Shown here in pieces: positions 58,813 through 64,000 of a DNA stretch of 64,000 nucleotides. The notes beneath the pieces are model-generated. The model saw nothing but the letters and a program-made list of their open reading frames with translations. It did not search any database and was not told the origin of the DNA. The position numbers were made by a program, and so were the translations under genes. Source of the stretch: Amycolatopsis thailandensis (lineage in GTDB: Bacteria > Actinomycetota > Actinomycetes > Mycobacteriales > Pseudonocardiaceae). Position 1 is the first letter of the stretch. Every line of letters begins with the position of its first letter. The DNA lies in contig NZ_NMQT01000014.1 in NCBI RefSeq assembly GCF_002234405.1, positions 1-64,000 on the forward strand, given 5' to 3'.

Positions 58813-59502
58813 ATGCAGGTGCTGACCTCAGGCCAATACAACGCGCACACCCACGCCGTGCTTTCCGTCGACATCGTCGGTTCGTCCAAGGCCAGTGACG
58901 ACCTGCTGGACCCGATGAAGACCGAGATGGAAACGCTGGTTTCCCGCTCTTTCAACGCGGTGGGACTCGCACCGGGGGAAGCGCGTCACTTCCGGGAGAC
59001 CGGGGACGGGCTGATGGTCGCATATCCGGACAACGCCGTCGGCCAGCTCTGCGAGGTCGTGTTCCACTTGGACCATCTGCTCCGGACCCGCAACCGCTAC
59101 GCCCGCGTCCCGATGCGGGCCCGGGTGGCGGTCCACATGGGACCGATGGCGGACAACCACCGGTATCACCGCACGTACATCACGCTGACCCGCCTGCTGT
59201 GCGCCTCGACCTTCAACGACGCCGTCGGCTACTGGTGCCGTTCCGACCCGACGGGCGACAAGTTCGGCGCCGGGATGATCGTCTCGCAATCCGTGTGGCG
59301 CAACGTGGTCGAGCCGTTCGGCGTCGCCTTGGTGCCGCCCGCGAGGTGCGCCCGGATCAGCGTCACGACCCCGGATTTCGCGGACAGCGCGTGGATCCAC
59401 TTGCCCGGCCTGGACGCCGAGGCGGTCCTCGCCGAACTGAACCCCGCCGTCGCGGTGCCGCTCGTGTTCAACCGGGTCAGCCGGTTGTCGACGACGGCCT
59501 GA
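58813..59502 (+). CDS. Class III nucleotide cyclase-fold protein, probably catalytically altered
   Basis: A soluble protein of 229 aa with the class III adenylate/guanylate cyclase core. The two metal Asp are present: Asp20 in LSVDIVGSS and Asp65 in ETGDGLMVAY. The VAVHMGPM strand-turn (His108, Gly110) is conserved. The Asn-x-Ala-Ala-Arg transition-state helix is replaced by a TRLLCAS segment, so cyclase activity may be lost or changed. GGGGAGGGG precedes the ATG. It lies 121 bp after the Crp-like gene and behind the second copy of the operator, so it could make or sense the signal for that regulator. Confidence 0.75.
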   Translation: MQVLTSGQYNAHTHAVLSVDIVGSSKASDDLLDPMKTEMETLVSRSFNAVGLAPGEARHFRETGDGLMVAYPDNAVGQLCEVVFHLDHLLRTRNRYARVPMRARVAVHMGPMADNHRYHRTYITLTRLLCASTFNDAVGYWCRSDPTGDKFGAGMIVSQSVWRNVVEPFGVALVPPARCARISVTTPDFADSAWIHLPGLDAEAVLAELNPAVAVPLVFNRVSRLSTTA

Positions 59503-59555
59503 CACCCCAAGGACCGGGCGGTCCGGTTTCCAGGGAGGGAAAGCCGTATCGCTCG

Positions 59556-59597
59556 CCGGTTCCTGGCCCGGTACCCCTACGCCGGGCCAGGGACCGG
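59556..59597 (+). terminator. GC-rich hairpin after the cyclase homologue
   Basis: Arms CCGGTTCCTGGCCCGG (59556-59571) and 59582-59597 pair with one mismatch around a 10-nt loop, about 50 bp after the stop. It may be the first of two terminators here. Confidence 0.6.
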
Positions 59598-59652
59598 ACC
59601 CCCGGCGCGGGGGTGGGGGCGCGGGTCATCCCCGCCGCGCCCCCACACAGCA

Positions 59653-59709
59653 ATGTCAGGAAAGGGGCTTTCAAGACACTTTTTGTCTTGAAAGCCCCTT
59701 TCCTGACAT
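59653..59709. terminator. Bidirectional terminator with perfect 26-bp stem
   Basis: Arms at 59653-59678 and 59684-59709 are exactly complementary, with loop CTTTT and core GGAAAGGGGCTTTCA. It separates the converging cyclase-homologue and DUF1996 genes and belongs to the GGGGC(C)YTTCA hairpin group. Confidence 0.85.
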
Positions 59710-59722
59710 CCGGCGGACCCGC

Positions 59723-61204
59723 TTACTGCCTGCAGCGCTGACCGCTGTTGACGCACTTCACCAGCTGGTTCATCAGCCGTTGCGACATCACGTTCGCGAA
59801 GTCGTCGTGATCGGAACGCGGGTTGTGCTTCTCCTGCGCGAACGCGTCGACCGCGTACTGTCCGGCCGCCTGGATGTTCGGCGGGATGTCGTACACCAGC
59901 GTGATCCGCAGCTGTGGCACGTTCTTGAAGCCGCGTGGGCAGTTCCCGTTGCGGTCCGAGAAAACGATGTGCGTGCGGTGGTTGGCGCTGTCGGTGTTCT
60001 TCCCGTCCCAGCAGTTCGGGAACGAGTGGATCCGGGTGACCTTGCTGCCCTGCGGGCAGATCGGGTACAGCTCGGTGAGCCGGTCCTCGAAGCCGCTGCA
60101 GGTCCAGCTGGGCCGGGCGTTGGCCGGGCCGTTGGTGCTCTGCTTGGCGTCGCCGTAGAGCACGCGCAGGAACTTCGGCATCGCGACGACGCGGCGGGCG
60201 CCGCCGCTGGTGAAGGTCAGGTCGACTTTGCGGGGGCGCTGGATCTGGCCCTCGTTGTTGCCGATCTCGTTGTTGCCGTCGACGCCGGGCAGGTCCGCGG
60301 CCTTGCCGTCGGACTTCTTCTTCTCGGCGTCACCGGCGGCGTTGACGTTGCTGTTGTCGCCGCCGTTGTCGAGGCCGCCCTCGCCGTTCTGCTTCACCGC
60401 GCAGGCGGCGAGCTGGTCCTCGTTCTTCGCGACCTGTTTGCCCGCCTGCCGCATGGTGTCGCTGATCTTCTTGATCGAGGGCTTCCGCTTGTTCTTCAGT
60501 TCGTCGAGCACCTGAGCGGCTTGTTTTCCTTGCGCCAGCTGGTTGTTCGCGTTGTCGGACTCCTGGTCGAGCTTGTCGAGGTTCTCGTCGACCGCGGGCG
60601 CGGCCTGGTCGGGGACCTCGCTGAGTTCGCTGAGTTCGCTGGCGACGTCGGGGCAGTCGACCTGGGCGCCGGCTTCGTCCTTGGCCGCGTCGACGCGGTC
60701 GGCGGCGAGTTTCTCCTCGTTCGCCGCCTCGTTTTCCTCCTCTTCCTCGGTGTTGATCCGGATGACCGGCCAGAAGTAGGCCGACTTGTCCCCGTTCTTG
60801 CAGGTGGTGCCCGCGCGCAGCAGGCTCTTGTTGTTCGAATCCGCGTTGGTCGAGAGGTTCCCGACGTAGTCGTGGAGGTGCTCGGCTCCATTGCGGACGC
60901 CGGGCTGGGCGATGAAGTTGTCGCCGTTGAAGTGGCCGTTCTCGTTGCGGCCGCAGTCCACGGTGAACGTCCCTCGGGCGCCTCGTTTCGCGAGGTCGAG
61001 GTTGACGTTGTTGCCGCGGGGAACCTTCTTGATGTCGATGAAGAACGACTTGTCCGCGCCGTCGGCCCTGGCGGCGTCGGGGGTTCCGGTCGTGTTGACC
61101 ACGACGATCCCGCCGACGGCGAGGGAGAGCGCGATGGCTCCCGTGGCGACCTTGGTGCGGCGTGCCATGCGGTGGCGACCGGCGGTTCTTTGGTTACGGG
61201 GCAT
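59723..61204 (-). CDS. Secreted DUF1996 protein with an acidic helical insertion
   Basis: A protein of 493 aa. A signal/anchor (about 18-38) leads to an extracellular DUF1996 domain in two parts: residues 50-150 (EHLHDYVGN, TTCKNGDKSAYFWPV) and 323-493 (WTCSGF, SFPNCWDGKNTDSANHRTH, NCPRGF). A stretch at about 151-322, rich in Glu, Asp, Asn and Lys and predicted helical, interrupts the domain; Streptomyces homologues usually run straight through. The Cys pairs on both sides should form disulfides. The role of DUF1996 is unknown. The ATG at 61204 has GAGGTGA 9 nt upstream. Confidence 0.82.
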   Translation of the reverse strand: MPRNQRTAGRHRMARRTKVATGAIALSLAVGGIVVVNTTGTPDAARADGADKSFFIDIKKVPRGNNVNLDLAKRGARGTFTVDCGRNENGHFNGDNFIAQPGVRNGAEHLHDYVGNLSTNADSNNKSLLRAGTTCKNGDKSAYFWPVIRINTEEEEENEAANEEKLAADRVDAAKDEAGAQVDCPDVASELSELSEVPDQAAPAVDENLDKLDQESDNANNQLAQGKQAAQVLDELKNKRKPSIKKISDTMRQAGKQVAKNEDQLAACAVKQNGEGGLDNGGDNSNVNAAGDAEKKKSDGKAADLPGVDGNNEIGNNEGQIQRPRKVDLTFTSGGARRVVAMPKFLRVLYGDAKQSTNGPANARPSWTCSGFEDRLTELYPICPQGSKVTRIHSFPNCWDGKNTDSANHRTHIVFSDRNGNCPRGFKNVPQLRITLVYDIPPNIQAAGQYAVDAFAQEKHNPRSDHDDFANVMSQRLMNQLVKCVNSGQRCRQ

Positions 61205-61347
61205 GAACTTGTTCACCTCGTTCGGTGTCGTTGCGCGAAGCCCGGGGGGAGGCGGCGCCGGCAGCGCCGGTGTCACTGACTCCGCGTTGGCTGAAACGGC
61301 CCCGAAGCGAGCCTGGTTCAAAAAGCGATCTCTCCGTTATCTTTTCG

Positions 61348-61563
61348 TTACCTGCGGCGGAGGTGGTGGGCGACGCCTTCCCGCACCCCGAACACGGTGA
61401 GATGGCGGCCGTCGCCGAGCGGGATCGAGCTGAACAGCGCGGTGAGGATCAGGCCTCCTGCGATGGCGGGGACGGTGGCCGCGAGCGGCCGGACCGGTTT
61501 GCCGCCGAGGAACGGGATCCATCGGGGGACGACCTCACCCCAGCCGCGAACCAGCCGGAAGGA
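61348..61563 (-). pseudogene. Remnant of a membrane-protein gene (no start codon)
   Basis: A minus-strand frame of 71 sense codons between in-frame stops reads like protein (GWGEVVPRWIPFLGGKP, then AATVPAIAGGLILTALF, a hydrophobic helix) but has no ATG, GTG or TTG before the conserved part. GAAGGAG plus a TTG start lie upstream near 61590 but open a different frame that stops after 14 codons. This fits a frameshifted, decayed gene. The rest of the 61205-61648 gap shows nothing else. Confidence 0.35.
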
Positions 61564-61648
61564 TCACTCGCGCGGACAAGTGTTCTCCTTCCGAAGAGGG
61601 AAAAGGCCCGGCCTCGGGGCAGTCGAGGCCGGGCCGGATTCCCGCTGG

Positions 61649-63166
61649 TCAGGCGTCCACCTTGTCCTTGGGCTCCGCCTCGGAGGCGGTGGGACGGGCA
61701 GGCAGGAAACGCTTGATCAACGGGAAGAACAGGATCACCAGGATGATCACGTAGACCACGATCGCGAACGGGGTGTTGACCAGTCCGGTCAGGCTGCCGT
61801 CGCTCAGCTGCAGCGCGCGCCGCATCTGCTGTTCGGCGGCCGGGCCGAGGATGACGCCGATGATCGCCGGCAGCACCGGCAGCCCGTAGCGGCGCATCGC
61901 GAACCCGATCAGGCCGATCACGAACATCACCAGCAGGTCGAAGATGTCCGCGTTGACCGCGTACGCGCCGACACTGGCGAAGAACAGGATGCCCGCGTAG
62001 AGGTACGGCCGAGGGATCCGCAGCAGCTTCGCCCACAGCGGCGCCAGCGGCAGGTTCAGCACCAGCAGCAGCGTCAGGCCGACGAACAGCGAGGCGATCA
62101 GGCCCCACACCAGCGAAGACTCCCGCTCGAACAGCAGCGGTCCCGGCTGGATGCCGTACTGCTGGAACGCCGCGAGCATCACGGCCGCGACCGCGGTGGT
62201 TGGCAGGCCGAGCGTCAGCATCGAGACCAGCGTCCCGGCGGCCGACGCCGACGCCGTCGCTTCCGGACCCGCGACGCCTTCGATGGCGCCCTTGCCGAAC
62301 TCGTCCTTGTGCTTCGAGAGCCGCTTTTCCGTGACGTACGAGAGGAAAGTCGGGATCTCCGCGCCACCCGCGGGCACCGCGCCGAACGGGAACCCGATGA
62401 GCGGCCCGCGCAGCCACGGCTTCCACGTCCGCTTCAGATCGGCGCGCGAGAGCCACGGCCTGCCGACCGGGATCGGTTTGAACGCGTTGCGCCGCAAGTG
62501 CGCGGCGACCCACAGCGACTCGCCGACCGCGAACAGCGCGACCGCCACGATCACCACGTCGATGCCGTCGGCCAGGTGCAGCGAGCCGAAGGTCAGCCGC
62601 TGCTGACCGGTCATCTCGTCGAGGCCGACCAGGCCGATGGTGAGCCCGATCAGCAGCGAAGCCACGCCGCGGATCCGGGAACTGCCGAGCACCGAGGTGA
62701 CCGCGATGAACGCCAGCACCATGATCGCGAACAGGTCCGGCGCGCCGATGTCGACGGCGTGCTTCGCGATCACCGGGGCGAGCACGACCAGCGCGATCGT
62801 GCCGAGGATGCCGCCGACGAAGTGCCCGATCGCGGCCGCCGCAAGCGCTTGCGCGCCACGGCCCTTGCGGGCCATCGGGTTTCCGTCGATGGCCGCGACC
62901 ACCGCCGCGCTCTCACCCGGCGTGTTCAGCAGGATCGACGTCGTCGAGCCGCCGAACATCCCGCCGTAGTAGATGCCGGCGAACATGATGAACGCGCCGG
63001 TGGGCTCCAGCCCGTAGGTCACCGGCAGCAGCAGCGCCACCGCCATGGCCGGGCCGATGCCCGGCAGCACGCCGATCGCGGTGCCCAGCAGGACACCGAT
63101 CGCCGCCATCGCGATATGGGTCGGGGTCAGCGCGGTACCGAAGCCGTCGATGAGTTGCTGGAACAT
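61649..63166 (-). CDS. tctA: Tripartite tricarboxylate transporter, large membrane subunit TctA
   Basis: A protein of 505 aa with about twelve membrane helices. Family hallmarks are [40 protein letters not shown] and [15 protein letters not shown]. It is the permease core of a secondary, binding-protein-dependent importer for citrate or similar carboxylates. The ATG at 63166 overlaps the tctB stop by 1 bp. A charged C-terminal tail ends the protein. The operon order is tctC, tctB, tctA. Confidence 0.9.
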   Translation of the reverse strand: MFQQLIDGFGTALTPTHIAMAAIGVLLGTAIGVLPGIGPAMAVALLLPVTYGLEPTGAFIMFAGIYYGGMFGGSTTSILLNTPGESAAVVAAIDGNPMARKGRGAQALAAAAIGHFVGGILGTIALVVLAPVIAKHAVDIGAPDLFAIMVLAFIAVTSVLGSSRIRGVASLLIGLTIGLVGLDEMTGQQRLTFGSLHLADGIDVVIVAVALFAVGESLWVAAHLRRNAFKPIPVGRPWLSRADLKRTWKPWLRGPLIGFPFGAVPAGGAEIPTFLSYVTEKRLSKHKDEFGKGAIEGVAGPEATASASAAGTLVSMLTLGLPTTAVAAVMLAAFQQYGIQPGPLLFERESSLVWGLIASLFVGLTLLLVLNLPLAPLWAKLLRIPRPYLYAGILFFASVGAYAVNADIFDLLVMFVIGLIGFAMRRYGLPVLPAIIGVILGPAAEQQMRRALQLSDGSLTGLVNTPFAIVVYVIILVILFFPLIKRFLPARPTASEAEPKDKVDA

Positions 63167-63663
63167 CAGAACACCTCCATCAACGGGCCACCGGGGAGCG
63201 GGACACCGAGCAGGTTGTTGAAGACCAGGAAGGTCACGACGGACATGCCCGCCGCGATCAGCGGGTCACGCACCAGGTTGCGGCTGCCGAGCGCGTACGC
63301 CGCGCCCCAGAACAGGATCGCGCCCGAGATCGGGAACCCGACCAGGCCGATCAGTGCCGCGTTGGCGAGGAAGGCGCCGCACAGCAACAGGACCGTGCGC
63401 AGGTCGGCGGGCTCGGTGAGGTCGATGTCCTCGCCGCCCTCGGCCTCGCCCTTGCCGCCGCGCAGCACGTCGCGCGCCAGCAGCACGGCGACGAGCAGCA
63501 GCAGGGAACCGACCAGGATCGGCACCGCCTTCGGCCCCACCGGCCCGCGCTGGGCGAAGTCGGTGGGGATGCTCAGCGCGTCGGTGAGCACCAGCACGCC
63601 GAGCGCCAGGAGTCCCACGCTCACCCCGAGTTCGGAGCGGCCTTTAAGCCACGTGGTCGTCAT
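63166..63663 (-). CDS. tctB: Tripartite tricarboxylate transporter, small membrane subunit TctB
   Basis: A protein of 165 aa with four membrane helices and an acidic cytosolic loop between helices 2 and 3 ([14 protein letters not shown]). The N-terminal segment [18 protein letters not shown], with Gly-Pro-x-x-x-Pro, is typical of TctB. It assembles with TctA. The ATG at 63663 overlaps the tctC stop by 4 bp (ATGA). Confidence 0.88.
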   Translation of the reverse strand: MTTTWLKGRSELGVSVGLLALGVLVLTDALSIPTDFAQRGPVGPKAVPILVGSLLLLVAVLLARDVLRGGKGEAEGGEDIDLTEPADLRTVLLLCGAFLANAALIGLVGFPISGAILFWGAAYALGSRNLVRDPLIAAGMSVVTFLVFNNLLGVPLPGGPLMEVF

Positions 63664-64000
63664 GCCAGACCCAGCTCTTTCAGCACCGTTGCCACTCGCG
63701 TGTTCTCCTCTTCGAGAAACGAACCGAACTGCTCCCCGGGAGCGAAAGCCCCGGTCCATCCGTTGCGCTGCAAGGCTTCCTGCCACTGCGGCGTCTTCTG
63801 CAGCCGATCGAACAGGCTGACCAGCTTCGCCCGGTCCGACTCGGTGATGCCGGGCGGCGCGACGATGCCGCGCCAGTTGGTGAACTTGACGTCCACCCCG
63901 GACTCCGACAGCGTCGGCGCGTCGATCCCGGGGATCCGCTTCTCGCTGGTCACCGCCAGCACCCGGAGCGTGCCCGCCGCGATCTGGTCGCGGTACTCAC
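63660..64000 (-). CDS. tctC: Tripartite tricarboxylate transporter substrate-binding protein TctC (partial)
   Basis: The C-terminal 113 residues of a TctC/BugD-type binding protein; the gene continues beyond the window edge. The segment GTLRVLAVTSEKRIPG, followed by APTLSESGVDV and WRGIVAPPG, is the family pattern for the second lobe. The C terminus carries the usual helix EENTRVATVLKELGL. It is the first of three genes for a carboxylate importer, coupled to tctB by ATGA. Confidence 0.9.
   Translation of the reverse strand, partial: EYRDQIAAGTLRVLAVTSEKRIPGIDAPTLSESGVDVKFTNWRGIVAPPGITESDRAKLVSLFDRLQKTPQWQEALQRNGWTGAFAPGEQFGSFLEEENTRVATVLKELGLA

Noticed and set aside
1..64000. tRNA, rRNA or tmRNA genes
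   Set aside because: No T-loop GGTTCRANTC with pairing acceptor arms and no conserved rRNA segments were seen.

Overview
This is a high-GC actinobacterial chromosome segment. Gene content, GTG/TTG starts, SARP and MocR regulators, DUF222-HNH and snapalysin genes, and the style of the intergenic repeats fit a Pseudonocardiaceae member, most likely Amycolatopsis or a close relative; this is inferred from gene style, with no marker gene in the window. I saw no rRNA, tRNA, CRISPR array, transposase or prophage.

Layout. 1-4.2 kb: a 3-hydroxyisobutyrate-dehydrogenase-like enzyme, then a TetM/OtrA-type ribosomal-protection GTPase followed by a luciferase-like flavin oxidoreductase. 4.2-8.9 kb: a das-like aminosugar operon (lipoprotein, two permeases, GH3 hexosaminidase) behind a DasR-type operator. 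9-15.3 kb: DoxX, a TPR protein, a divergent thioesterase/TetR pair, a GAF-PP2C phosphatase, a short YdeI-like protein and an ArsC/Spx-like protein. 15.7-25.4 kb: a large SARP regulator, a MocR/aldo-keto reductase pair, an epoxide hydrolase/WYL-regulator pair and an LtaS-like membrane protein. 25.4-29.6 kb: an unknown protein, a PhoD-like phosphatase and HtpG. 29.7-36.2 kb: a siderophore ABC operon behind an IdeR-like box and a manganese-type ABC operon behind another palindrome. 36.2-38.8 kb: a membrane Fe-S reductase and a Cys-rich unknown.

Accessory part. 38.9-39.3 kb holds inverted arrays of a 21-bp periodic repeat that also occurs at 1.06-1.14 kb. 39.5-47.0 kb is an NfeD-flotillin-giant AAA ATPase operon. 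47.0-49.3 kb is a DUF222-HNH gene embedded in at least 15 copies of a 17-bp palindrome, partly inside a 173-bp tandem repeat. 49.3-51.9 kb is an HTH regulator divergent from a P450-ferredoxin pair. 51.9-57.5 kb has snapalysin, a WD40-KAP NTPase, a substrate-binding/VWA protein and a small membrane protein. 57.5-59.5 kb is a Crp-family regulator between two near-identical 16-bp operators, one before an unknown 121-aa gene and one before a degenerate class III cyclase homologue. 59.7-64 kb has a secreted DUF1996 protein split by an acidic insertion, a gene remnant and a tripartite tricarboxylate transporter operon cut by the window end.

Regulation. Many genes look leaderless: a TANNNT -10 element ends 6 nt (once 7 nt) before the start codon. 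Gene ends often carry long perfect hairpins with a GGGGC(C)YTTCA core or a GTCCTCTG-containing element. The strongest candidates for something undescribed are the DUF222-HNH/palindrome locus, the Crp-cyclase circuit, the flotillin-AAA operon, the WD40-KAP NTPase and the 21-bp arrays.
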